Assembly: GCA_022827685.1 (NCBI GenBank)
Contig: JAJEIH010000113.1
Location: 1 to 36,314, forward strand
DNA: 36,314 bases
Origin: Alphaproteobacteria bacterium
GTDB taxonomy: Bacteria; Pseudomonadota; Alphaproteobacteria; Bin95
Direction: 5' to 3'
Below are positions 9,046 through 17,205 of this stretch, piece after piece. Below the pieces are notes generated by a model, which saw only the letters and a program-made list of their open reading frames with translations, did no database searches and was not told the DNA's origin. Numbering within the stretch: position 1 is the first letter of the stretch; the number at the start of each line of letters is the position of its first letter. Position numbers and translations under genes: made by a program.

Positions 9046-9173
9046 TCTTTCCATATATTTCAACAGATTATTGCACGATCCAACCTGCATGGATCGAAGG
9101 CCTGGACGCGGTGCAGGCCGTGACCCTGACGTGAAATGCGGGATAGTATGCCGGGGCATATTGCGGAGGGGAC

Positions 9174-10361
9174 ATGTCATCGCAGAACGACAGCACGCTC
9201 GTCTGGGACGGGCGGGCGCCGCGCCCCTTCGAGATCGCCGTCGGGGACGAGGCGCTCGACGACCTGCGCCGCCGGTTCCGCGCCACCCGCTGGCCCGACC
9301 AGGCGCCCGGCGATCCCTGGCAGTTCGGCACCGATGCCGCCTATCTCGAAGCGCTGTGCGCCTACTGGGCAGAGGACTATGACTGGCGGGCCCAGGAGGC
9401 GGCGCTCAACAGGCTGAACAACCGCAAGGTCACTATCGGGGGCCACAACCTGCACTACGCCCATGTGCCGGGAGAGGCGCCGGATGCGCCGCCATTGCTG
9501 CTGGTCCACGGCTGGCCCGGCTCCTTCTACGAGTACCACAGGCTGATCCCGCGCCTGACCCGGCCGTCGGACTTCGGCGGCCGTGCGGAAGACTCGTTCA
9601 CTGTCGTCGTGCCGTCGCTGCCCGGCTACGGGTTTTCCTTCACGCCGGGCCAGCGCCGCTTCGGCCTCAGGGACGCCACGGACATCCTCGCCGTACTGAT
9701 GACCGACGTGCTGGGCCATGACCGGTTCTTCGCCCACGGCCAGGATTTCGGCTCCTATGTCGCGGCCCATCTCGGCAACGCCCACGCCGACAGGACGCGG
9801 GGCATCCACATCACGCTGATGGCGCTGCCGCGGGTCCTGCCCGACCTGGCCGAGCCGACCGGGGAAGAGGAGCGCTACCGGGCGCAGCTCGCGCACTGGC
9901 TGAGCGAAGAGACCGGCTATGTCCAGATCATGGGGACCAAACCGCAGACCCTCGCTTTCGGGCTCACTGATTCGCCCGCCGGGCTGGCGGCGTGGATCGT
10001 CGAGAAGTGGCGCTCGTGGAGCGATTGCAAGGGCGATGTCGATGCGCATTTCGGCCGGGACACGCTGCTGACGAACATCATGATCTACTGGATTACCGGC
10101 TCGATCGGCTCCTCGGCTTGGCCCTACTACCAACGCACCCGGGAGCCCTGGATCATATCGGAAGACGAGCCGGTCACGGCGCCCACCGCCTATGTCGAGC
10201 ATCCTTTCGAAATCCTGACGCCGCCGCGCTCGCTCGCCGAGACCATGTACACCAACATCCAGCGCTGGACGGTCAGGGAAAGCGGCGGCCATTTCGCGGC
10301 CCTGGAAGACCCCGACCGGCTCGCCGCCGACATCTCGTCCTTCTTCGCCGGCCTGCGTTAA
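9174..10361 (+). CDS. Epoxide hydrolase (microsomal-type, N-terminal EHN domain)
   Basis: A 395-residue alpha/beta-hydrolase of the microsomal epoxide hydrolase family, which opens epoxides to diols. The EHN domain covers residues about 17-125 (FEIAVGDEALDDLRRRF; RWPDQ). The oxyanion motif HGWPG is at 112-116. The nucleophile position is D191 in HGQDFGSY, where most relatives have GGDWGS. The catalytic His is in ESGGHFAALEDP near the C-terminus. Family length is about 380-400, so it is complete. The ATG has GCGGAGGGG seven bases upstream. The DUF1028 gene follows 38 bases later and is likely co-transcribed. The natural epoxide is unknown; an esterase-like side activity is also possible in this fold. 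Confidence 0.92.
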   Translation: MSSQNDSTLVWDGRAPRPFEIAVGDEALDDLRRRFRATRWPDQAPGDPWQFGTDAAYLEALCAYWAEDYDWRAQEAALNRLNNRKVTIGGHNLHYAHVPGEAPDAPPLLLVHGWPGSFYEYHRLIPRLTRPSDFGGRAEDSFTVVVPSLPGYGFSFTPGQRRFGLRDATDILAVLMTDVLGHDRFFAHGQDFGSYVAAHLGNAHADRTRGIHITLMALPRVLPDLAEPTGEEERYRAQLAHWLSEETGYVQIMGTKPQTLAFGLTDSPAGLAAWIVEKWRSWSDCKGDVDAHFGRDTLLTNIMIYWITGSIGSSAWPYYQRTREPWIISEDEPVTAPTAYVEHPFEILTPPRSLAETMYTNIQRWTVRESGGHFAALEDPDRLAADISSFFAGLR

Positions 10362-10399
10362 CAGACTCGTTTGCCGGCGCGAAACAGGAGAGGAAACCG

Positions 10400-11068
10400 A
10401 TGACCTTCACCTGCATTGCCCGCGACGCGGCCACTGGCGAACTCGGCATCGCGACGGCGACGCGCTCCCTCGCGGTCGGCGTCCGCGTGCCGCATGTCTC
10501 GCGCCTCGGCGCGGTCGCCGTCATGGCGATTGCGGATTACCGCCTCGGCCGGCTGGCGCAGGACCTGCTGGCCAACGGGTGCCCGGCCCAGGCGGCGGTC
10601 GATGCGCTCGTCGCCGCGGACCCGCACCCCGAATACCGGCAATTGGGGATTATCGATGCGGAAGGCCGGGCGGCCGCGCGCACTGGCAGGGAGAACCGCG
10701 ACTTCGCCGGCCATCATGTGCGCGACGGGCTGATCGCGCTCGGCAATGTGCTGACCGGCGAGCATGTGCTCGACGCCATTGAGGAAGGCTTTGCCGGCGG
10801 CACACTTGCCGAACGCCTGCTCGCAGCGCTGGAGGCGGGCCGCGACGCCGGCGGCCAGCATGGCGGGCAGAACTCGGCGGCTCTCGTCGCCTGGGGCGCG
10901 CACGACTTCCCGCGCGTCGATCTCAGGGTCGATGTCCACGAAGAGCCGGTGGGCGAACTCAGGCGCGTGTTCGACGCCTGGAAGCCCGCGGGCGACTACT
11001 ACACCGAGAGGCAACTGGATCCCCGCGTGCGCCCCCTGCACGAGACGCTGCCGGGCCGGGGTTACTGA
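10400..11068 (+). CDS. DUF1028 family protein (putative Ntn-hydrolase fold)
   Basis: A 222-residue protein typical of DUF1028: MTFTCIARDAATGELGIATAT at the start, then the VGVRVPHVSRLGAVAVMA segment. After the initiator Met the protein starts with Thr-Phe, in line with a suggested N-terminal-nucleophile hydrolase fold in this family; I infer rather than see activity. The ATG at 10400 has GGAGAGGA upstream; a longer frame that starts at 9992 runs through the epoxide hydrolase and is not real. Its stop overlaps the tail of maeB by seven bases on the opposite strand, with no room for a separate terminator. Confidence 0.85.
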   Translation: MTFTCIARDAATGELGIATATRSLAVGVRVPHVSRLGAVAVMAIADYRLGRLAQDLLANGCPAQAAVDALVAADPHPEYRQLGIIDAEGRAAARTGRENRDFAGHHVRDGLIALGNVLTGEHVLDAIEEGFAGGTLAERLLAALEAGRDAGGQHGGQNSAALVAWGAHDFPRVDLRVDVHEEPVGELRRVFDAWKPAGDYYTERQLDPRVRPLHETLPGRGY

Positions 11069-13335
11069 CCCCGGCCGTTCCCCGCCGCGTGGGCGGCGAA
11101 CACGGCCATGTTGACGATCTCGGAGACCCTGGCGCCCATCTGGACGATCTGGACCGGCTTGGAGAGCCCGAGCAGGACCGGGCCGATCACGGCCCCGCCG
11201 CCCAGCATCTGCAGCATCTTGGCCGAGATGTTGGCGGCGTGCAGGCTCGGCATGACGAGCACGTTGGCCGGCCCGGAAAGCCGCGCGAAAGGATAGAGCT
11301 GGCGCATCAGTTCCTCGTCGAGCGCGGCGTCCGCCGACATCTCGCCCTCATACTCGAAATCGACGCCGCGTCCGTCGAGCACGGACACCGCCTCGCGCAC
11401 ATGGGCGGCCTCGCCGAAGGGCGGGTTGCCGAAATTGGAGAACGAGAGCAGCGCGACACGCGGCTCCGCGCCCATGTCGCGCGCCATGCCGGCCGCCGCC
11501 GCCGCGATGTCGGCAAGCTGTTCCGGCCCCGGCCGTTCGTTCACCGTCGTGTCGGCGACGAACACGGTCTGGTTGCGATTCACATAGAGGGTCACGCCGC
11601 AAGGCGTCGAATCGGCGGTGGGCGGCAGCACATGGCGCACGCCGCCGAAGCTCACCTGGAAGGACCGCGTGAGGCCGGTCACCATGGCGTCGGCCGCGCC
11701 GGCCGCCACCATGCAGGCGGCGAAGCAATTGCGGTCCTGATGCACCATGCGCTGCACGTCGCGCTGCAGGTAGCCCTTCCGCTGGAGCCGCTGGTAAAGC
11801 ATGGCGATGTATTGCGCATTGTCTTCCGAGAGGGCGGCGTTGTGGATTTCCAGCGGTTCGCCGGAGGCGATGCCGAGCCGCTCCATCTGGCCCCGGATAA
11901 TGTTCTCGCGCCCGACCAGGACGGGCGTGCCGAAGCCCTGCGCGCGGAAGGCGAGCGCGGCGCGGATGGCGCGCTCCTCCTCGCCCTCCGCGAACACCAC
12001 GCGGCGCGGCGCGGCCTGCACCTCGGCATAGATGCGCTGGAGGCTGCCCGACGTGGAATCGAGGCGGGCGGCGAGCGCGGCCCGGTAGGCGGGCCAGTCC
12101 TCGATCGGCTTCTGCGCCACGCCCGTGTCGATGGCGGCCCGCGCTACCGCCTCCGGCACATTGACGATCAGGCGCGGGTCGAAGGGCACCGGGATGATGT
12201 AGTCGGGGCCGTATTGCAGGCGCTTGCCGGGATAGGCCGCCGCCGCCTCGTCCGGCACGTCTTCGCGCGCGAGCGCCGCCAGTGCGTCGGCGGCAGCGAT
12301 CTTCATCGCATCGTTGACGGTCGTGGCGCGCACGTCCAGCGCGCCCCGGAAGATGTACGGGAAGCCCAGCACATTGTTGACCTGGTTCGGGTAGTCCGAC
12401 CGCCCGGTGCAGATGATGGCATCGCTGCGCACCTCGCGCACCTCCTCCGGCGTGATCTCGGGGTCGGGATTGGCGAGCGCGAAGACGATCGGCTTCTCCG
12501 CCATCGACGCGATCATCCCGCGCGTGAAGGCGCCCTTGACCGAGAGGCCGAAGGCGATGTCGGCACCTTCCATCGCCTCTTCGAGCGTGCGCATCGGGGT
12601 CTCGACCGCATGGGCCGACTTCCACTGGTTCATGCCCTCGGTGCGGCCCCGGTAGATGACGCCGCGCGTGTCGCAGAGCACGACATTCTCCGCCGGCAGG
12701 CCGAGCGCCTTGAAGAGGTCCACGCAGGCGATGCCGGAGGCGCCTGCGCCGTTCACCACCATGCGGCAGTCCTGGATGCGCCGGCCGGTCAGGTGAAGCG
12801 CGTTGATGAGGCCGGCGGCGGAGATGATCGCCGTGCCGTGCTGGTCGTCGTGGAAGACCGGGATGTCGAGCAGTTCGCGCAGGCGCTCCTCGACGATGAA
12901 GCACTCAGGCGCCTTGATATCCTCCAGGTTGATGCCGCCGAAGCTCTTGCCGAGATAGCGCACGCATTCGATGAAGGCATCGACGTCTTCAGTGTCCACC
13001 TCCAGGTCGATGCCGTCCACATCGGCGAAGCGCTTGAACAGAACCGCCTTTCCTTCCATGACGGGCTTGGAGGCGAGCGCGCCGATATTGCCGAGGCCGA
13101 GCACGGCGGTGCCGTTCGAGATCACCGCCACCATGTTGCCCTTGGCGGTGTAGTCGTAGGCGAGGCCCGGGTCCTTCTCGATCTCGAGGCAGGGTGCGGC
13201 CACGCCCGGCGAATAGGCGAGCGAGAGCTGGTACTGGGTGGTGAGCGGCTTGGTCGGCGTCACCTCCACCTTGCCGGGCCGGCCGGCGGCGTGCATCCGC
13301 AGCGCCTCGCGCCCCAGCGTGTCGTTGTCAACCAT
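11062..13335 (-). CDS. maeB: NADP-dependent malic enzyme fused to phosphotransacetylase-like domain
   Basis: A 757-residue MaeB, which decarboxylates malate to pyruvate with NADP reduction and links the TCA cycle to pyruvate pools. The malic enzyme part covers residues about 1-430, with [24 protein letters not shown], the catalytic region KAPECF...FHDDQHGTA and the nucleotide-binding stretch [11 protein letters not shown]. The PTA-like part covers about 430-757 ([42 protein letters not shown]); in known MaeB proteins this part is regulatory (acetyl-CoA sensing) rather than catalytic. Length is the family norm. The start ATG at 13335-13333 gives the expected N-terminus. Convergent with the DUF1028 gene, seven-base overlap. 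Confidence 0.97.
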   Translation of the reverse strand: MVDNDTLGREALRMHAAGRPGKVEVTPTKPLTTQYQLSLAYSPGVAAPCLEIEKDPGLAYDYTAKGNMVAVISNGTAVLGLGNIGALASKPVMEGKAVLFKRFADVDGIDLEVDTEDVDAFIECVRYLGKSFGGINLEDIKAPECFIVEERLRELLDIPVFHDDQHGTAIISAAGLINALHLTGRRIQDCRMVVNGAGASGIACVDLFKALGLPAENVVLCDTRGVIYRGRTEGMNQWKSAHAVETPMRTLEEAMEGADIAFGLSVKGAFTRGMIASMAEKPIVFALANPDPEITPEEVREVRSDAIICTGRSDYPNQVNNVLGFPYIFRGALDVRATTVNDAMKIAAADALAALAREDVPDEAAAAYPGKRLQYGPDYIIPVPFDPRLIVNVPEAVARAAIDTGVAQKPIEDWPAYRAALAARLDSTSGSLQRIYAEVQAAPRRVVFAEGEEERAIRAALAFRAQGFGTPVLVGRENIIRGQMERLGIASGEPLEIHNAALSEDNAQYIAMLYQRLQRKGYLQRDVQRMVHQDRNCFAACMVAAGAADAMVTGLTRSFQVSFGGVRHVLPPTADSTPCGVTLYVNRNQTVFVADTTVNERPGPEQLADIAAAAAGMARDMGAEPRVALLSFSNFGNPPFGEAAHVREAVSVLDGRGVDFEYEGEMSADAALDEELMRQLYPFARLSGPANVLVMPSLHAANISAKMLQMLGGGAVIGPVLLGLSKPVQIVQMGARVSEIVNMAVFAAHAAGNGRGQ

Positions 13336-13431
13336 CGCGCTTGCCCCCGGCCTTTCGGCTCTTCGTCGCTCAAGGAATCCTAGTCCGGCAGCGGACCCTT
13401 TGCCAATGCCGCCCCGGGGAGGCCGGACCGT

Positions 13432-13809
13432 TTACCAGAAGCGACGGACTTCGTAGCGGTCGAACACGGCGTCGATGGACACAATCGGAATGCCGCGGCC
13501 CATGGCCTGCGCTACGAGCATCCGGTCGAACGGATCGCGATGCGGGCCCGGCAGCCGTCCCGCTCGCTCTGCATCGGCGACAGTGATCGGAATATGCCCG
13601 AACCCTTCCCCGGCGATGGAGGCGGCAATGTCGGCGCCGATGTCGGGCAACCTGCCAAGCCGAACCTTTGTCGCAATTTCCCAAGCGGAAGCGGCGCTCA
13701 CGACCAAGTCGTTCGCGTCGTTACCGATCATGCGGCGAGCCCGGCGCGACAAGCGGGCGTTATCCGTCAGCCACCAGAGAAAGGCATGAGTATCCAGCAA
13801 CATCCGCAT
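13432..13809 (-). CDS. PIN-domain toxin (VapC-like), type II toxin-antitoxin system
   Basis: A 125-residue PIN-domain protein. The expected acidic residues are present: D6 in LLDTHAFLWW, E44 in SAASAWEIATK, D92 and D95 in DPFDRMLVAQA, and D113 in SIDAVFD. PIN toxins are Mg-dependent ribonucleases that cut tRNA or rRNA. This sequence belongs to the subgroup whose partner is a Phd-type antitoxin. The antitoxin gene ends six bases upstream, so the two are coupled. All catalytic acids are intact, so the toxin should be functional if expressed free. Confidence 0.92.
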   Translation of the reverse strand: MRMLLDTHAFLWWLTDNARLSRRARRMIGNDANDLVVSAASAWEIATKVRLGRLPDIGADIAASIAGEGFGHIPITVADAERAGRLPGPHRDPFDRMLVAQAMGRGIPIVSIDAVFDRYEVRRFW

Positions 13810-13815
13810 GAGCGG

Positions 13816-14079
13816 TCAGTCTTCCGAACGCCCTTCCCAGGCCCCCAGTTCTTCTTCCGGAAGCGGATCGAAAAAGGCGCTATCCGGAATATCAAGCTTG
13901 CCTTTCAGGGCGCCCGGTTGCCGGGGTCCCTTCGGCCTGCCGGTCGCGGACAAGGCGCAGGCCACAAGGCGGACGGCCGGCTTGCCCCGACGGGCAATCA
14001 CGACTTCCTCGCCGCGTTCGGCCCGGGAGACCAGCGAGGACAAACGGGCCCTCGCCTCGCCGATGTTGACGGTGGACAT
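13816..14079 (-). CDS. Phd/YefM-type antitoxin
   Basis: An 87-residue protein that begins with the Phd/YefM DNA-binding motif: MSTVNIGEARARLSSLVSRAERGEEVVIARRGKPAVRLV. The C-terminal half (residues about 45-87) is Pro- and acid-rich and would wrap and block the toxin. Such antitoxins repress their own operon, so the 86-base region upstream (14080-14165) should hold the operator; I could not pick a clear palindrome there. The ATG start has AAGG nine bases upstream. Confidence 0.9.
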   Translation of the reverse strand: MSTVNIGEARARLSSLVSRAERGEEVVIARRGKPAVRLVACALSATGRPKGPRQPGALKGKLDIPDSAFFDPLPEEELGAWEGRSED

Positions 14080-14165
14080 GATCGCTTACCTTGAGACGCG
14101 GCTTCAACTTAGCTGCGGGGACCGTACCGTCAAGCTCTACCCGGCCCAAGGTCCACGGGCGCCGC

Positions 14166-14960
14166 CTATTCGCTGACCCGGAAGACGGGGTCGCGGCCGA
14201 GGGGCGCGCCGGAGAGATAGCGGGTGAGGAACGCCCCGCAGAATTCGAGCTCCTCGGGCGGCACGGCCGGATGCAGGCCGGGATTGGCGTGGAGGCGCTT
14301 GTCGGCGGAGCCGAGCGCATCGAACAGGCCGAGGCACTGCTCGCGGGTGAAAAGCTCGTCCTCAAGCTGCCAGATGAACAGGACCGGGCAGGTGATCGCC
14401 CTGGCCGCCGCCTCGATGACCGGCTTGTAATGCGCGGGTTCGGAGACGAGGCCCATCAGCCCCAGCACGGCGACCGAGATGCGCGGCTCGGCCGCGACGA
14501 AGGGCGCGCCGTAGATCGTGCCCATCGACAGGCCCCAATAGCCGACGGGGCCCGCGCCGACCTCCTCCAGCCCGGACACCGTCTCCAGCGCGAGCCGCCA
14601 GTCGCGCACCATGTCGTCGGCCGTGCCCTCCCGCTGCCATTCCGGCCAGAACGAGGCGCGCCCGCCGGGGCCGGTCTGGCGGCGGCCGTGAACCGGCCCG
14701 TCGAGGGAGAGCCCGAAATAGCCGTGCTCGCGGCAGAGGCCGGCGGCGATATCGGGGATCGGGCGCTGGTGCCGGTCGCCGGAGGCGCCGTGGCCGTAGC
14801 AGACGAGCGGCGCGCCGGGCTTCGAGCCGTCGCCGGACCAGAGCGCCCCCGTCACCGGCCGCGCGCCCGTGTTGATGGTGAACTCGCGCACCGAGGCGCC
14901 GTCATGCTGCTCCGTTTCGTGCCATTCGAGCCTGTTGCCGGTCGCGGTCATGGGGTGCAT
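14166..14960 (-). CDS. Alpha/beta hydrolase (dienelactone-hydrolase-like)
   Basis: A 264-residue single-domain alpha/beta hydrolase. The nucleophile elbow is GLSMG in GYWGLSMGTIYG, the acid is probably the Asp in IWQLEDELF, and the His lies in NPGLHPAVPPEE. VCYGHGASGDR forms the oxyanion loop. Substrate is unknown; the family includes esterases, peptidases and lactonases. Two Met codons (14960 and 14951) are possible starts and neither has a clear ribosome site. I chose the first. The open frame to 15116 overlaps the divergent oxidoreductase and is not used. It stands alone, 86 bases downstream of the antitoxin promoter region on the opposite side of the toxin genes. Confidence 0.85.
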   Translation of the reverse strand: MHPMTATGNRLEWHETEQHDGASVREFTINTGARPVTGALWSGDGSKPGAPLVCYGHGASGDRHQRPIPDIAAGLCREHGYFGLSLDGPVHGRRQTGPGGRASFWPEWQREGTADDMVRDWRLALETVSGLEEVGAGPVGYWGLSMGTIYGAPFVAAEPRISVAVLGLMGLVSEPAHYKPVIEAAARAITCPVLFIWQLEDELFTREQCLGLFDALGSADKRLHANPGLHPAVPPEELEFCGAFLTRYLSGAPLGRDPVFRVSE

Positions 14961-15063
14961 CCTGAAGCCGTGGCGGGGGTCCGGCGGAGTGTTCGCCCGC
15001 CGGGCCTTCCGGGTCAAGAAGGCCGCCTCCGGATTCCCGGGGCGGCGGAGGGGGAACGGTTTC

Positions 15064-16080
15064 GTGACACTACAATTCGGCCTTCGCGTGCCCACGGTGG
15101 GCGCGCCCCGGAACACCGCCGCCTACGCTGCCGAAGTCGAGGCCGCCGGCTTCGACTTCATGTGGGTGCCGGACACGCCGCTGCTCGCCGGGCGCTGGCG
15201 GGACGTCTATATGCATCTGGGCGCGGCCGCGGAGCGCACGGAGCGCCTGCGGCTCGGCCCCGGCGTCACCAACCCGCTGACCCGCCACCCGCTGACCACG
15301 GCGAGCGCCATCGCGACCCTGGACGATGCGTCGGGCGGGCGGGCCGATCTCGTGGCGGGCACGGGCTACAGCTCCGCCTATATCATCGGGCGCAAGGCCG
15401 CCACCCTGGCCGGCATGCGCGAGGCCACCGCCCTCTGGCGCGGCCTGCTTGGCGGCCGGCCGACCGATCCGGGCGGCTCGGAGACCGTCCTAGACCCGGC
15501 CTACGCCCATGTGCCCATCCTGCTCGCCGCGACCGGCCCACGCATGCTGGCGCTTGCGGGCGGGATCGCGGACGGCGTGCTCATCCATGTCGGCGCCGCG
15601 CCCGAGGCCGTCGCCTGGGCGCTGGAGCGGATCGACGCCGGCATGGCGGCCGCGGGCCGCGCCAGAGACGAGGTTCGGCGCATCGTCGTGGTCACCGCCT
15701 GCATCGACGACGACCGCGAGCGCGCGATCGACCATATGCGCCCCTGCGCGGCGGGCCTCTGCCGGCACCGCCATGCGGATGTCTTCTTCCCCGGCATCGG
15801 GATACCGGACCGCCCGGCGGACTATGTCGAGCCCTATCCGGACCTCGGCCACGCGGTGGACTGGGACGAGGCGAAACGGGTGACCGCCTATGTGCCCGAC
15901 GCCGCGGTCGAGGCCTGCGTCGCGCTCGGTTCCGCCGACGAGGTTTCGGAACGGGTGCAGGCGCTGGCGGCGCTCGACATAGACGCGATCTGGTGGCGCG
16001 ACGAAGCGACCTGGACGCGGCCGGACACATTGATGGAACGGTTGTCTGCCGAGGTGCTGCCCCGGTTCCGGGCCGGTTGA
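15064..16080 (+). CDS. LLM-class flavin-dependent oxidoreductase
   Basis: A 338-residue luciferase-like TIM-barrel oxidoreductase. Typical stretches are AEVEAAGFDFMWVPDTP, ERTERLRLGPGVTNPLTRHPLTTASAIATLD and the GTGYSSAYIIGRKAATL phosphate-binding region. This family uses FMNH2 or coenzyme F420. The GTG start at 15064 is chosen because GGAGGGGG stands about 11 bases before it and the protein then opens with LQFGLRVPTVGAP, as expected; the frame is open further upstream but that overlaps the divergent hydrolase. A PPOX-fold protein and a YbaK-type protein follow in the same direction at short spacing (84 and 19 bases). Confidence 0.92.
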   Translation: MTLQFGLRVPTVGAPRNTAAYAAEVEAAGFDFMWVPDTPLLAGRWRDVYMHLGAAAERTERLRLGPGVTNPLTRHPLTTASAIATLDDASGGRADLVAGTGYSSAYIIGRKAATLAGMREATALWRGLLGGRPTDPGGSETVLDPAYAHVPILLAATGPRMLALAGGIADGVLIHVGAAPEAVAWALERIDAGMAAAGRARDEVRRIVVVTACIDDDRERAIDHMRPCAAGLCRHRHADVFFPGIGIPDRPADYVEPYPDLGHAVDWDEAKRVTAYVPDAAVEACVALGSADEVSERVQALAALDIDAIWWRDEATWTRPDTLMERLSAEVLPRFRAG

Positions 16081-16164
16081 CGGGCGCGCAGCGGCCCGCT
16101 TGCCGTCCGCCTGCGCGGCGGTCACACTGCCGTTTCGATGGACGGCCTCAAGGGAGAAAAGGGC

Positions 16165-16692
16165 ATGGCGGACGGGTTCACGATCACGAAATTCAGGGAT
16201 GTCGCGGACGGCTTGCAGGCGGGCCAGTTCGCCGTTGGCGAGCGGCGCAAGGCAAGCAGCCTTGACGATCTCGACCCCGTCCACAGGGACCTGCTCGACC
16301 GGCCGATCACGGTCTCCCTCGGCGTGATGACGCCGGACGGCCGCATCGGGCTCACGCCCATGTGGTTCGACTACGAGGGCGACAGGATTCTGGTGAACAC
16401 CGCGTCCCACCGCTCCAAATGCGGCTGGATACGCGCCAATCCCGAAATGACGGTGCTCATCGTCAACCCCGACAATCCCTATCACTGGGTGCAGATCCGC
16501 TGCACCGTGGAGGAGGAGCTGCGGGAATGGGAGGATGGCGGCGAGCGCGTCACGCGGCAGCTCGACAGGATCTGGTCCAAATATACCGGAGCCGAGCCGC
16601 CCTACGGCCTGCGCGACCCCGAGATCGACGAGAAGCGGGTGCTGTTCGTCTGCCGGATCGACCGGATAGCGACGTTCGGGAAGCCCGCCTGA
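16165..16692 (+). CDS. Pyridoxamine 5'-phosphate oxidase-fold protein (FMN/F420-binding split barrel)
   Basis: A 175-residue split-barrel protein. VSLGVMTPDGRIGLTPMWFDYEGDRILVNTA and HRSKCGWIRANPEMTVLIV are the cofactor-binding strands of the class often annotated as PPOX-type F420-dependent enzymes. The ATG 16165 has AGGGAG about 11 bases upstream; an in-frame ATG at 16138 is less well placed. It follows a luciferase-like oxidoreductase, and both families include F420 users. I see no F420 biosynthesis gene in the window, so FMN is equally possible. Substrate unknown. Confidence 0.85.
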   Translation: MADGFTITKFRDVADGLQAGQFAVGERRKASSLDDLDPVHRDLLDRPITVSLGVMTPDGRIGLTPMWFDYEGDRILVNTASHRSKCGWIRANPEMTVLIVNPDNPYHWVQIRCTVEEELREWEDGGERVTRQLDRIWSKYTGAEPPYGLRDPEIDEKRVLFVCRIDRIATFGKPA

Positions 16693-16711
16693 CGGCGTTC
16701 AGGCAGTCGAA

Positions 16712-17185
16712 ATGCCGAAATTGCGGGGCCCGGACCGGGTGAAAGCCGCCCTTGAGGCGCTTTCGCTGGATTGCGAGGTCCTGACCCTGCCCGGTTCGAC
16801 CCGGACGGCGGAGGAGGCGGCAGAGGCGGTCGGCTGCACCGTGGGCGAGATCGCGAAGTCGCTGGTCTTCCGCGCCGGGGACAGCGCCGTGGTCGCTGTC
16901 GTCAGCGGCGACGACCGGGTTGACACGGCCAGGCTGTCGGAGGCCGTCGGCGCGGAGGTCGGCCGTGCGGACGCCGGGTTCGTGCGCGCCGCAACCGGAT
17001 TCGCGATCGGCGGCGTGCCCCCTCTCGGCCATGCGAGGCCCGTCGCCCTGTTCATGGACCGGGGCCTCTTCCGGTTCGCGCGGGTCTGGGCGGCGGCGGG
17101 CAGCCCGTTTTCCGTGTTCGCCATCGAGCCGGCAAGACTGCGCGACGCCGCCGGCGCCATGATCGCCGACCTCGTCGTGATGTAA
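16712..17185 (+). CDS. YbaK/ProX-type aminoacyl-tRNA deacylase
   Basis: A 157-residue YbaK/EbsC-domain protein. Family members hydrolyse mischarged tRNAs such as Cys- or Ala-tRNA(Pro). The conserved Lys is K49 in IAKSLVF, and the GGVPPLGH segment matches the family GGxxPxGH signature. The length is that of a stand-alone editing protein. The ATG at 16712 is 19 bases after the PPOX-fold stop, suggesting co-transcription, with no obvious functional link. It ends 20 bases before the end of the giant FN3 gene, which is on the opposite strand. Confidence 0.92.
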   Translation: MPKLRGPDRVKAALEALSLDCEVLTLPGSTRTAEEAAEAVGCTVGEIAKSLVFRAGDSAVVAVVSGDDRVDTARLSEAVGAEVGRADAGFVRAATGFAIGGVPPLGHARPVALFMDRGLFRFARVWAAAGSPFSVFAIEPARLRDAAGAMIADLVVM

Positions 17186-17205
17186 GTCGCAGAATCGAGG
17201 GATAT

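Noticed and set aside
11089-13383. 764-residue plus-strand open frame
   Set aside because: Antisense to maeB over its whole length, with no recognisable domain.
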